Shown here: one piece after another, positions 9,127 through 20,191 of the stretch | Numbering within the stretch: the first letter of the stretch is position 1 | Layout: the number at the start of each line of letters is the position of its first letter | Source of the DNA: Ceratopteris richardii | Lineage: Eukaryota; Streptophyta; Polypodiopsida; Polypodiales; Pteridaceae | Assembly: GCA_020310875.1 (NCBI GenBank) | Contig: CM035416.1 | Coordinates: 79,315,778-79,379,777, forward strand | Reading direction: 5' to 3' | DNA: 64,000 bases | Translations under genes and position numbers: made by a program | Notes under the pieces: model-generated | What the model saw: the letters and a program-made list of their open reading frames with translations, nothing else | The model's database searches: none | Told to the model about the DNA's origin: nothing

Positions 9127-10010
9127 TGTTGCAGAGCTAAAGAGAAAACAAGGCAGAGAAAAAGACAGGCCCCAAAATTTTCCGATTTGGACACCCAATT
9201 TTTTTATTATAACCATTATTGTAATATATTTTCCGATGTAAATGCACTAGAGGAGTCCTCTAGATGCATCCCCACAGAAGATTAGAAGCTTACCCATGTA
9301 AATTAGTAGGAAATTAGTCTTTTAGTGAATAAAGTGCCGGTCTCTTGTATGAAAGGACCATTTTTAGGGCACAAGTATATAAGTCAATTTGTGACTCTTT
9401 GTAAAGACTTTTTGCCATTGTGAGAATCAAGAGCACAGAAATTCGAATTTGTGTCTTCTCCTCTCTGTATCATCTTCTTTGTGAGCTTGTATGCATGTGT
9501 GATGCTTGGAAAGAGTGTTAGGAAGTGTTGTCTATCCATGAAAGTGTTTGTTTGCTGTGGTTAAGGTGTGTGTGAAGTGTAGGAAGTGTGAAGTGTAGGA
9601 AGTGCTGACTCAGTATTTTGCTCATAACTTGAAGTGGAAGCATCACAATTGAGTGAAAATACCACCATTGGATGCGTCTTCTCGCGAGCTTCGAAACGCA
9701 TATCCTATTCGCTATATTTGGAGTTCAGAGCTAAGAGAAAAGCTCGATTTACTGTTGGCTGCTGCACCAAGTATCGTGACACCATAACTGACAGTTGAAG
9801 CTTGTTTGGATTAGTCTTTGCCTTGTTTGCACTCTTTGAGTAGTTCATTTGCATTGATCATCATTTGAATGCATGTCTTCATACACTCGGCTAGGTTTTG
9901 ATACTCATCAGATTGATAATTAAAGCGTGAATCCCCACTATATGCACTTGAGGGGGATTGAGGTACAGTCTCTTTCTCCGCAAGTCCCTAAGTTGGTTCT
10001 TAGGTACACA
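9127..10010 (+). mobile_element. Putative 3' LTR of gypsy A
   Basis: Starts TGTTGCAGAG directly after a polypurine tract and ends ...TTAGGTACACA at a sharp junction with copia D LTR sequence. That gives about 884 bp with TG...CA ends. It contains aataaa (about 9331), a TATA-like gtatataagtc (about 9374) and a short direct repeat of gtgtaggaagtgtgaa near 9580. The 5' partner LTR is outside the element's surviving part, so the boundaries cannot be proven. An alternative start is the earlier TGTTGAGGG at 8591. Confidence 0.6.
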
Positions 10011-10065
10011 GACTTACAAATGATCATAATATCAAGCATGTAGGCTTGGATAAAATGCACCAACA
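10011..10065 (-). mobile_element. Truncated 3' LTR of copia D
   Basis: The gacttacaaatgatcataat stretch, tcaagcatgtaggcttgg and the terminal gcaccaaca match the outer end of the 5' LTR near 38425-38506, although the right copy has an extra tcaagcat-type duplication. The rest of the LTR is missing and replaced by the gypsy A LTR end. Confidence 0.85.
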
Positions 10066-10082
10066 GCTCCCCCTCAAGCCTA
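10066..10082 (-). promoter_or_regulatory. Polypurine tract of copia D
   Basis: The plus strand reads gctccccctcaagcct immediately after the LTR end ccaaca; its complement is purine-rich. It lies about 25 nt downstream of the RNase H stop in the element's own sense, the usual position. Confidence 0.75.
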
Positions 10083-10107
10083 ACATGCTTGGCCTCAAAA
10101 TAAGTCT

Positions 10108-11787
10108 TCAATTGTCCTTGATTTCTTGCAAGCCAATCATCAACTTGAATCTACTTAACTTTGTACCATCAAGAGCTTTAGTCAACATGTCTGCACATTG
10201 CATATCTATAGAGACATAGGATAGTTGAATATCCTTGCTCATTAGCTTCTCCCTTACATAATGGTAGTGGACTTCAATATGCTTGGTTCTAGCATGGTAT
10301 ACTGGATTAGCTGCTAGATGTAGTGAGCTTGTGTTGTCACAAAAAATGTGAGGTGTTGAAGAATGAAGTCCAAGATCTGTGTACAAAGACTTTAACCACA
10401 TGATTTCTTGAGTTGCATTAGCCAAACCTCTATATTCGGCTTCAGAATGCCACGATTGGTTGCTTCTTGGATGACCAAGAAATGTTTTTTGAACCTGCAA
10501 ATGATATATACCCGGATGTGCTTCTTCTATCATCTCTAGATCCGGTCCAATCTGCATCTGAGTAGACCTTTAGCTCAATATCTGAAGTAAATGAATAAAA
10601 CAAACCTTCATTCATGGTCCCCTCTAGGTACTTGAGAACTCTCTTGACCGCTTCCATATGTGGTCTTCTCGGCTTATGCATAAACTGACTCAATATGCTA
10701 ACACTATAGCATATATCCACCCTTGTGAGTGTTGCATAGTTCAAACTTCCAACCAAGTTTTGATAGCTTGTGATGTCTTCAATTGGCTCTCCTTCATAAG
10801 CACTAAGCTTATGATTTTGCTCCATAGGTGTACCTGCACACTTGGTATTTTCCATCTTGAACTTAACGAGCATGTCATGCACATACTTCCTTTGTGTGAT
10901 GTATATACCTGAACCTGTGTAGATTAACTCCAATCCAAGGAAATAAGTGAGTGGTCTGAGATCACTTATTTTGAACTCCTCCTTCATTTGAGTATTTACC
11001 TGTATGATTCCTTCAAGATCATTGCCTGTGATAATAATATCATCAATATACACACATAAATAGATCACTTCAGATCCATTCCTCTTTATGAACAAAGAGG
11101 TATCTGCTTTGCTAGCTTTGAATCCTTGGTCCTACAAATAAGTCACCAATCTAAAATTCCAAGCTCGTGGAGCTTGCTTCAATCCATACAAAGCTTTCTT
11201 TAGTTTGCATACATAGTTAGGATGATGTGCATCGTCATATCCAAGAGGTTGCGCCATATACACTTCCTCAGAAATCCATCCATTCAAGAAAGCATTCTTT
11301 ACATCGTTGATAGAGCTTCCAATTTCTAGATGCGGCAAGACTAATGAGAACCCTAATTGTAGGCATTTTTGCAATAGGAGAGAAAATCTCCTCATAATCA
11401 ATACCATGGCTTTGAGCAAACCCTTTAGCAACTAACCTTGCTTTGTGTCTATTTATACTTCCATCTGGATTCCTCTTGATTTTGTATATCCATCGAGATC
11501 CAATTACCTTCATAGATGGCTTGTTAGGTACAAGCTCCCAAGTGTCATTCTCCTTCAAGGCTTCCATTTCTTCATCCATTGCATCTCTCCAAGATTTCTT
11601 GTTTTGTGCTTCTTCGAATGTGGTAGGCTCTTCATTGGTTCAATCTTTTGCAATGTAGATTGAGTGTTTTGTGACCAAAGAAATATCATAACCAAACCTC
11701 TCAGGTTTCTTCTTCTCCCTTGAAGACCTTCTAAGTGGTTGATGTGAGCTCTCGGGTCCGTATGTAGCATCCTGCATCTTTGTTTTA
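10108..11787 (-). pseudogene. Copia D reverse transcriptase and RNase H
   Basis: Ty1/copia RT and RNase H in several frames. From the 5' side: a pre-RT linker (11787-11590), then [39 protein letters not shown] (11579-11268), [16 protein letters not shown] and [16 protein letters not shown] (11431-11132). Next come LCVYIDDIIITGNDL (YIDD active site, 11095-10442) and HKPRRPHMEAVKRVLKYLEGT. RNase H follows with VYSDADWTGSRDDRRSTSGY, SEAEYRGLANATQEIMW, HIFCDNTSSLHLA and HARTKHIEVHYHYVREK, ending in DMLTKALDG at 10108. At least three frame changes make it non-functional. The 3' end sits directly before the polypurine tract. Confidence 0.93.
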
Positions 11788-11792
11788 CCTTT
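11788..11792. repeat. Left target-site duplication (CCTTT) of gypsy B
   Basis: CCTTT directly before the LTR start TGTAGCTC, repeated at 35472-35476 directly after the right LTR end CCAACA. The 5-bp perfect match inside copia D coding sequence proves insertion of B into D. Confidence 0.93.
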
Positions 11793-12250
11793 TGTAGCTC
11801 AGTGATGAGTAGCACCTCCTTTAATGTCAATCCGGGAAGACATGAGGATGGTATGAAGACCTCGAGAAAGTGAAGGCACAAATGTGTGAGTGAGAAGCAC
11901 ACAAACATGCACACACATACACACACATGCGCACACACGGTAAGAACAAAGAGAGTAAGACAATGGAATCACTCCTATTATAACCAAGTTCTCATACAAG
12001 CTCAAAACTACAAGAAGCTACCCCTAAAAATGAGCTCTCTAGCTCTATTTATAGTTTTTGACTAGCTTTGGCCCTGTCCAGACCTAGTGTCCGGCCTAGT
12101 TAAAAATTAGGTGCCAGGGCTTATTTGAGGGCTCAAACGAGATCTAAAAAATATGAAATTTGGCAGGCAACTACTTCTAAGGCTCCCCAAGCCTTAGTGC
12201 TAGATCCGCATGCATGCCCATACTTGGTTTCTTCCCATATGATGCCAACA
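11793..12250 (-). mobile_element. 3' LTR of gypsy B, with internal deletion
   Basis: Plus strand begins TGTAGCTCAG and ends GATGCCAACA. It matches 34890-35471 nearly base for base, but is about 124 bp shorter because the segment between ccccaag and ccttagtgctag is missing. It contains a CA-rich run (about 11895-11938). Length 458 bp against 582 bp for the 5' LTR. Confidence 0.93.
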
Positions 12251-12466
12251 CTCTCCCCCCCCCTAGCGTCTGTCGCCTCTGACAGACCTCTGCTCCCCGG
12301 TTTGATCAATGTATTGCTGTAGTATGTCTGTTGCCAATTCTTGTTCTTTAATCCGCAGTCCCTTGACCAGGTCTCTCTGCAGGGCCTCCCAGTTAACTGC
12401 ACCAGGCATGTCAGGTTGGGGCGTGGTGTAGAGCTCTGAGTGCATTGTCTGTTCGCACGCGAACAG
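12251..12466 (-). other. Gypsy B polypurine tract and 3' untranslated region
   Basis: Directly inside the LTR the plus strand reads ctctccccccccctagcg; its complement is a classic polypurine tract (12251-12266). From there to the ORFX stop at 12467 no coding feature is seen. Confidence 0.8.
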
Positions 12467-15400
12467 TTAGAGCAGATGAGTTGGGCATGGCGCGAATACT
12501 TCTGAGTGTGATTCCCAGAACCCGGTGGTGAACATGTCATCAAACGTTTGTTTGTAACAAGCAGAGAGATATCTTCTTCGTGCATGCCACGCATAAGCCA
12601 CTCTGATACTCGGGGTCGTGCTCATATCATAAACTAAATCATAGTTACTGTTGATGAAGCCCGGAATTGGCGGCTGAATATTACGTACATTTCAGAAGGT
12701 CTTTAACACCACTTGCATCATGTCCAGTATCTTGAGCATCATCTGTGCAGTGACGTCAGGCATGGGGTAGAGGCGTGGCATCCAATGTCTGATGGTGGCC
12801 ATCATGTAAGCTACAGTAGGTGTGCCGGTTGGGGGTGCAATGGCGGGGTAATTGAGCCATTCTTTGCAATTGGCATTATTCTTAACTTTTATGGCAAATG
12901 CCTTCCATGATCTTCTCCGTTGCACTGGCCCGTAGCAATTGTTATACTTCAAGTGCATGGGCGCGTGATTCCATGTTCGTAGCATCTCCGGATAGGTTTC
13001 CAGTAACTTTTGCCTCCAGGTTGGTTGGAATATGTTCCCTTTGTGGGCGTCCTCTGGAATGTCCTCAGGTTCAAACTGGGTAGCAAAAGTAGGGTACTTG
13101 TTGGTTTTGCGTTTGATCTCGATGTTGTAGTCTGCCAAGAGTACAAAGTATGGTTTATATTGTAATTCGGAGCTAGTTATCAGTCTTCTAGAGGCAAGGT
13201 GTCTGAAATACTCTGACTGAAGTATGGTTTCTTCAATGTTCCTCATTGCCAACATCTGAGTTGAGATACGTTCCTCATGAGTTGTCCCCATTTCTTCTAC
13301 CTGTTTCATCCATGCCGATGGGGGCTCCTCATATGTGTCTTGTCCCTCCTCCGTGATTGTGCCTCCTGGAAAAGGTTGAGGCTCATAAGTATTGTCAAAT
13401 GTTTCCTCCACTGGAACGGCTATGGCCTCCTCCTCTGTTGGTTGATCAGGTGGAGAGGGGGGTCGTTCGTATTGTAGCAACTTAATCTTTAATTCTACAA
13501 TCTGTTGTCGTAGCTCAAGTACCTCATTGGCCGTTGAAGGTTCAGGTTCTGGTGAAGTAGCAACATTAACCATCTCTGTAGGTTTTAGTGGGTGTGGTGG
13601 ATGCACTTGGGATCTTTGTAATTCCTTGACTTGGTCAGCAAGCTGATCATGTGCTTCTAAGAGGTTGGCATAGGTTTCCAATATTTGTTGTATGCTTTCT
13701 GAAGGGATGGCCCGGAAGTTAGCAAGGTCGATGGGTGCCCCTGGAGTATTTTCTATGGCAGCTTCGAGGTTGTCTTGATTTTGTTGCTGTAATCTCCTGT
13801 TTTCTTCTTGTGCGGCAGCTAGGTGGCATCGCAGTAGAGCCATGTTCCGTTGTAGTCTAGCATTACGGGCTAGCTGATCTCTGAGTTGTTCTTCCGTTGC
13901 CCTAGTCGTCTCTGTATGTTTGGCTTCGAGCTCCACCTGGGATTGTTGGAGGGTGGTCACTTCATGTTGTAGTGCCGTATTACTTAGCTCCAAGGCATTG
14001 ACATGTGCCTGGAGTTGAGCCGAGAGATTGCACAGCTCTGTGTTATTTTCTTCCAGTAATCTATACTCTTGCTTAAGTTGAGTGGCCGCTTCGAACATTG
14101 TGTCTAGTGCATGACTAAATGATGTGGATGCAGGGGTAGAGGTGGAAAATGCAAAGGGTTGGGAAATGGGGAAGGGAAAAGTGGATGATGTGCCTATGAG
14201 TGAAGTGAAGTGTGAGGATGTTGGAACAATTGTGGTGGTAGGTGCTCCTATGGATGGTGAAATGTCCATGGGATCAGACGTGATTGTGTGTCTTGTGTGA
14301 ATCGTGAATACGGGAATGGTGGGCAGTGTGTTAGTGGTGGGTGTGAATGTGGGTGAGGTGTGTTGGGAAAGGGAATTTCTCTTATAATCATCAAATTGTC
14401 GCATCATATTTACAAGGTTTGCCAACAATGGAGGTAGGGTGGCTTGTGTTGGTTCTCAGGGGGTGAAGAGGGGCTCAATGGTCTGAGGTTGGGAAAGAGG
14501 AAATGTATTGGTGATTGGAAATGGGTGTGTTAAGGTTTGGCTAGTGGCAAGTGGCTGTTCGAGGGTTGGGAGATATGAAGGGTGACCTATTATAGTTTGA
14601 TCGGTGGCAGGGTGACCTATATGGGGTTCGGAAAATTGGCTAGAACTAATGGAAGGAGGTAAAGGGGCAGATGGGGAAATGGTAGTGTGTGGTATAGTTT
14701 CACTAAGGGTTAATACTGATTGTTCAGGAATATTGGTGGTGAGGGTTTCGGAGGGCTGGATGGGAGGTGATGGTAGAGATGGTACCTGTGTATTTACATC
14801 TGGTTCCTCACTGTTGGTTGGGCTGGCCATGTGGACATCTTCTTGAGTGGTGGTAGGGAGGGCGGTAGAGACTTCCATTTGAATCATCTTCCCCCTTCGT
14901 GGTCGTGTATCGATCCTTCGTTGATCATATTGAGGAGGGTTGCGATGTAACATGATCCTCATAGCTTCTATAATCCCATATGTCTCTGCCAAAAGGTTCA
15001 ATGATTCCACAAAATGGGGGTCCACGTTCTCTGCTTGAAGCATTTGATTCACGATCGCTCTATTTGCCTCCTCTGATAGCTTATGCCTCTTTTGTACTTG
15101 CTTGATTGTTTTGTAGAGCCGTTTAAGTTGTGCGGTGTAAGCAGGGGCATCCTCCTCACTCTCCTCCGATTCATTTCTCTGCATCTCCACTTGTTCATGT
15201 GTGCCTCCCGCCTGCGTGCGTTGTGCCTCATCCTCCGAATGTACTCTTCGTGCTTCATCATGTGGTCGTGCTCTCTGGGATGAAGATTCAGGGCCGTCGG
15301 TCTCAGAGAAACACTCACTCTCAGATAAGTGGGCTGTCTGTAGGAAGCTTTCAAAGTCAATTTGGATCCTCTGCCAAAGTAGCCATGGATGCAAACTCAG

Positions 15401-16514
15401 CATCTGTGGATAGTGGAGGGGCTGATGGAGTGGGCTGTACCATACCCCCTGATTGTGGTCCTTGGAGATGGATAGTGAAAGGGGCTACTTGTTCCTCTTC
15501 TCTGAGGGAAGCTTCTGTGGTGGCCTCACGAGGGATTAGAACCTGTGAAAGCGAACCACGCATTCTTTTTGCGGGTTGCACCCCTGACTTCTGCCCTTTG
15601 AAGAATTCCAGTTGTGAGTACTTAAGGGCCCTTGCGATCGGTACATCATAGGCAAGGCATCTGTAGATAATTCTTGTAATGGCACAACAGCCATTCAAAG
15701 TAGGCTTCCGTACTCCTCGCTTGTCTGCTTCATATAACTGGTCCAGGATCCACACGTGCATTTTAATTGGCAAGCCTCCAGTCTTTGCTAGGTATAATCT
15801 ATACCATATTTTCTTATGAGGTTGGGTGAACCGGACTTGAGCTGGAAAAGCGAAGTGTTGAAGGCACATCTGTAATGGTATGGCGATGTTGGGGGTGAGG
15901 GCGCACATTTCTTTCAACTTCTTGATTTTATTGTTCTTCATGGACTCCGGTATCAAGGGATCCCGGTTAGAGGGTACATGAGTGCCATACATCTGAAGGG
16001 CTTCCCTGATTAAAGTAATATTCAACTCAAACTTCTTCATTTCCTCCTGGTTTGATAGAGAGGGCACCAGGAATGTGCCTGAATGATCTTTATCTCCTGT
16101 CGCCTTCAGTGTGGCAATCAAGTAGTAGCACCTCAGAAAATCAGGTCTAGGTAAAGCTGCACTGAAATAATCTTGCAACCCCGCTTTCAGCCAAATATCT
16201 TGAAGAGGAGCTGCATTCTGTAAGGTTTCAAATTCTCTTGAGAAGAATTGAAATGTCCACCAAACTCCACCGAATTCCAACTTGGACTCCCAGATGTGGT
16301 CCGCGTCTCCCAAATCTCCTGGCATCTCATTGAACCAGTGAGAATGCCCCTTACCTCTTTCTGTTAGGCCACTTGGTGGATCTGAGATGGGAATTCTTCT
16401 CACATTCAAAAGCTCTTCAAGCCTTGCTGTCAGTGGAGCTTCCACAGGCATGGTATCCCAATTGTTTTGAGTACTAGTGCCCGCCTGGGAGCTTGTTCCT
16501 GCTACTGCTGCCAT
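12467..16514 (-). pseudogene. ORFX of element B: long post-pol ORF, unknown function
   Basis: ATG at 16514 (MAAVAGTSSQ), 22 nt after a splice-acceptor-like tttcttcttctag. About 1,349 codons, broken by one frameshift near 15380 and TGA stops at about 14456 and 12692. The frame from 15403 to 12467 is constant. The N-terminal domain (16514 to about 15600) has DIWLKAGLQDYF, LPRPDFLRC and QHFAFPAQVRFTQPHKK. A Ser/Thr/Pro-rich middle follows, then heptad-rich coiled coil (about 14100-13700). The C-terminal domain (about 13060-12480) has PTWRQKLLETYPEMLRTW, GPVQRRRSW, EWLNYPAIAP and, after the last TGA, QTFDDMFTTGFWESHSEVF. These match element A in order and spacing. The conserved part after the TGA argues that the stop is a recent mutation. 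The function is not known to me. Confidence 0.78.
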
Positions 16515-16855
16515 GACACTTCTGATGCTTATCTGCTAGAAGAAGAAAGGCACATTAGTGTTGCATAGGAAACAAGATGTAGTGGTGTTCCCTCCACAAT
16601 ACTAACATGACAATCCAGATGGTTAGTGGTTAGAGGTGAAGTGTTTGTGATAGATGTAAGTGATGATTAGAGGTTAGTGTCATCCTAGATGCATACTTTG
16701 GTTATGCAATGGACTCAGAATGCACCTATATCAGAGTGGATGGATTTACAAAATTGGGTCAGGGGTTTGATACAGGGTTTAGTTCGCCAAACTTTAATCG
16801 AGGATTCGTAGTTCTTAGAGCTAAGGACAGGTAAAGATTTATGAGCGAGATTTTG
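16515..16855 (-). promoter_or_regulatory. Pol-ORFX spacer of element B with splice-acceptor-like site
   Basis: About 340 bp without a gene. On the minus strand it ends in tgcctttcttcttctag followed by cagataagcatc and then the ORFX ATG. This is the same arrangement as 4863-4883 in element A, although the surrounding bases are not similar. Confidence 0.5.
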
Positions 16856-17311
16856 CTAGATTTGGGACCTTTTGGGTACCCATTTCCAGACAGTCCTAGG
16901 TTTGACTAAGTGTGTGTTAGTGTGGGATTTAGGTAGAGTTCTTGAGTTGTTTGTCAAGAGGACTTGTGAGTGTTGAATTATGCCCGTGACTAGAGTTGGA
17001 GCTATTTGGGCTCGGAAATAGGCCTTGGGCACCCATATCTGTCTAGCATTGGGGCTAGCCTTCATTGACCGCTTAGGGACCCAAATAGACGTGGTATGCC
17101 TAGGAGGTTGCCTAGGGTACTCCTTCACTTGTGTCCTTGATGGTGTGGCTTGTTTTGTGCCTCCTCGAGAACCTGTTACTAGAGCTGTGGGTTTTCCATC
17201 CTTGCGTATCCAGATCTGCTTCGGGCCAAAAGGTACTCCGTGTTGCACAAGTTGGCACTCCTGCTTCTTGATCAGCGATCTCCTTCGTGTCGTGTGATGT
17301 TTGGTTTGCAT
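16856..17311 (-). pseudogene. W-x-P-K repeat tail of element B pol
   Basis: It continues the PR2 frame after one stop. A basic low-complexity region holds QIWIRKDGKP, SIWVPKRS, QIWVPKAY and WKWVPKRS. The first motif matches AWIRKD of element A, which shows the region is inherited as part of the polyprotein. It ends at 16856 before the ORFX spacer. Function unknown. Confidence 0.72.
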
Positions 17312-17944
17312 GTTTAGAATCTTCTTTGGGACAGCTGGGAACTCCTCATTGACTCCTGTACCTTTGGTAAGATTGACAATCCTCTACACCATAGAACTCT
17401 GGACAAGAACATCATCGTTATCTTCATGTGGATTCTTGGAGAGACCAGGAGTTGGTGCCTTTCCTAATGGGTTGAGTGCTTGATTTTCCAATTCAATTGT
17501 AAGATAGCTTTGGCCTGCCCAAGCCTGAAGAAGTCCACTTCTTAGGTTGAGGTTGACTGCGTGATCATAGATCCAGTCTTGGCCCAAGACAAGAGGTTCG
17601 GTAAGATCCTCGTCTTCACATACTAGCACTTTTGCTGGCTTGAGGACCTCTTGAATGTAGAGGGGAAGCTCCACCTCTCCCATGCAAAGGGTTTCGACAC
17701 CTCCTAATCCTATGAGATATGCTTCTAGGGGTTTTACCTCCAATTGCAATTGTTGGCAGTAAGAAAGGCGAACTGCACTAGTGGCGGCTCCTAAATCAAT
17801 TAAAGCTCTCACGCTCCTTGTACTGTTTCCTTGTCCTACTTCTAGGGTCACAAAAGGTCGTCGATCAACTATCGTATGGGTCCGCTTACCTGAAGCCTCA
17901 CACATGGCAATGTGATAACCATGAGCTTCAAGATTGTCAGTCAT
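17312..17944 (-). pseudogene. Second retropepsin-like domain (PR2) of element B
   Basis: In frame with integrase upstream. Visible features are PFVTLEVGQG, VRALIDLGAATSAVRLSYC, GLGGVETLCMGEVELPLYI and PLVLGQDWIYDHAVNLNL. The catalytic triad position reads D-L-G instead of D-T/S-G, which would be expected to inactivate or impair catalysis. Element A has D-T-G and element E has D-S-C. The L-G-Q-D-W motif is intact in A and B. This domain lies after integrase, while a normal protease (PR1) sits before RT at about 22280, so B encodes two retropepsin-like folds. Confidence 0.82.
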
Positions 17945-18022
17945 GGCCTGATCTCTACCTTGTCTTCATAGTTTCATTCGCCGAATGCGTTCTAAAGCTT
18001 CGGCCTGTGCTTCTTCTCGAAT

Positions 18023-19045
18023 TCACTTTTCCTCTTCCTTACGTTTTTTTGCAGTAGTGAGTCGATTAAGTATTTCTTCGGTTAGTGGTTCTTGATATAG
18101 CTTGACTCTGCATCCGCTGATGTAACTTGGTAGTATGTCACCTTCTAGAGTGGCTAGTTGTACTGCTCCACTTGTGGAGATCCTATTGATTATCATAGGT
18201 CCATAGCCTCTTTTCTCCAATTTTCGTGCATGTTGCTTCAATGTGTAGACTAGGACTAGGTCTCCTGCCTTCAAGCCTTTATCCTTCACATGTGTATCAA
18301 AATACGCCTTTTGCCTCTTCTTGGCTGCATAGATTCCTACTGCAGCTCTCAATCGTGTCTCACCTAAACGTTCAAGATCAAAGATTCTAGAGGATAGTTC
18401 ATGGCCGGTCCATTCATGCTCTTGTGCTACTTTCAAGGTAGGTATCAAAAAATCCAATGGTAGCACTGCATTCTGGCCAAATACCATCTGAAAGGGCGTG
18501 GCTTGGAGTACCGTTTTATAGGCAACTCGATATGCCCAAACAGCGTGGTGTAGCTATTTGTCCCAATCAGAGCGTTTGTTATTCACCAATTCAGTCAGCA
18601 CATTGCATAAGATCTTATTTGTGCTCTCGGCCTAGCCATTAGCTTGTGGGTGATAAGGGGCAGACTTCTTATGTACTACCAAGAATTCTTGGAGAAGGTT
18701 TTCTATGACTTCATTCAAGACGTGTGTGCCTCTATCACTTACTAATTCTATTGGCAATCCGTATCTAGTGAACACATTTTCAAATAAGAACTTTGCTGTT
18801 GTTTGAGCATCATTCGTCGTAGTGGCTTTCACTTCTACCCACTTAGTGAGATAGTCTATGGCCACAATGATATACTCAGCATGTGAACCCTTAGCTGGGG
18901 GATTAATAGGACCGACAAAGTCTATTCCCCACTTAGAGAATGCACGTCCACCCATCATAGGCTTCAATGGTATCTCATCCTTGCGTATGGGATACTGGGT
19001 TCGCTGACAAACCTCACACCTCTTCACATAGGTATGTGCATCCAT
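18023..19045 (-). pseudogene. Integrase core and C-terminal domain of element B
   Basis: Ty3/gypsy integrase in one frame with a stop near 18630 and a gap at 18487. It begins with the end of the second HHCC module (RCEVCQRTQYPI). The core shows KWGIDFVGPINPP (Asp), IELVSDRGTHVLNEV (Asp) and YHPQANG followed by a stop exactly where the catalytic Glu motif begins (about 18630). The C-terminal part has MVFGQNAVLPLDFLIPTL, KDKGLKAGDLVLVYT and EKRGYGPMIINRISTSGA, ending in a charged helix (AKKRKEEEK). The protein would insert the element's cDNA into host DNA. Strong similarity to element A over the full length. Confidence 0.9.
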
Positions 19046-20188
19046 GTGAAGGGTGGGCTACCAAAAGCCTGCAAAAAGGATTGCTTTAATCACCCGATCT
19101 GGTCCAAAATGTCCTCCTGCTACACCTTGGTGAGCAGTTTCCAAGATCTTAAGATACTCGCTTTCATGTACACATAATCTAAGATACCCATCTTTTCCTC
19201 GTCTGTATAGATTATCTCCAATGAGAGCATAGTCTAGTGCCTCTTGTTCTAAGCTCCTTTGTCTAACCAGAGTCATTTCTTGAGGGAATGTTTTCGTCCT
19301 CAAAAAGACCACTAATGACTCACTCCAATCTGGCACTAGAGACACGCGATAAAGGGTGGCATGTTCCACTAGTGGCTTAGTGCGGCAAATTGGGCATTCC
19401 TTGCACATCCTATGAACATCTGCTTCCATAGTTGGCCAGTATACTCCAAGTCTCCTCAATGTTTGTAGGGTTCGTTGTTTTGAGTAGTGTTGCTCTGATG
19501 CACCTACATGTGCTAATTGCAACCACTTCGCGTACACGTCCTCTTCCACACAACAGGCTAATACCCCGTGATCTGTATGTTTGTACACACTTCCTGCCAT
19601 TATATGATATTTCTGAGCTTTTACTATCTCTATATCTTGAGTATTTACTACTGGATGCTTAGGCCCATGAGTGAGAACTGACACCAATGACTTAGCCCAC
19701 TGAGGTACAACTTCTAAATTAAACAAGTAAGCATCAGGTAAGTCATCTGACACTCCTTGTGGGGCCTCTCCTGATGTGAGCCTTGAGAGATGATCTGCTC
19801 TCAAATGAGTCTTGCCTTTTCTCACCACTACTTCAAAGTCGTATTCCATTAGTAAGAGGAACCATCTTACTAATCTACCTATATTGCATGGCTTGTTTAC
19901 CAAGTACAACAGAGCTTGATGATCAGTAAAAAATTTAAACTTATTTGCAAGCAAATAGTGTCTAAACTTTTTAACTGCGTATACCATGCCTAACCCCTCC
20001 CGTTCAGTGCTGGTATAATTTTGTTCAGCTGCATTCAATTGTCTACTGGCATAGGCAATTGGAAGATCCATATTACCTTCACCCGTAGGTTGTGCTAGCA
20101 CGCATCCAATTGCATAATTGGATGCATCTACATGGACATGGAATGGCTTATTCCAATCTGGTGTGGTCAAGATTGGTGCTGAACACAA
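19046..20188 (-). CDS. RNase H and duplicated HHCC modules of element B
   Basis: A 376-codon open segment of pol. RNase H: FHVHVDASNYAIGCVLAQP, SRQLNAAEQNYTSTEREGLG, KFKFFTDHQALLYLV and THLRADHLSRL, with all acidic residues present. Next come a linker (DLPDAYLFNLEVVPQWAKSL) and the first HHCC module (AHVGASEQHY ... CKECPIC), about 80 residues ending YALIGDNLYRRGKDGYL, and then the second HHCC module (AHQGVAGGHF, FAGFWWPTLH, completed by RCEVCQ in the next segment). It is part of the Gag-Pol polyprotein, so the first methionine is not a real start. The frame is shared with segments on both sides. Confidence 0.9.
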
Positions 20189-20191
20189 TCT

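Larger units (their letters stand above)
1172..10010 (+). mobile_element. Gypsy element A, 5'-truncated, with post-pol ORF and 3' LTR
   Basis: The element starts abruptly inside pol at the RT/RNase H boundary (SAPILRVPNWNKPF) and runs through RNase H, duplicated HHCC modules, integrase, a second protease-like domain, WxPK motifs, ORFX and a 3' untranslated region to a putative 3' LTR. It ends next to a copia LTR fragment at 10011. The 5' LTR, gag, first protease and most of RT are absent. It shares domain order and sequence with elements B and E but is clearly diverged from them. From 1172 to 4766 the pol region stays in one frame with only four in-frame stops, which suggests a relatively young or once-constrained copy. 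Confidence 0.88.

Noticed and set aside
12133..12594. 153-codon minus-strand ORF next to the B 3' LTR
   Set aside because: It runs across the LTR, polypurine tract and the end of ORFX in a different frame from the conserved ORFX C-terminus.
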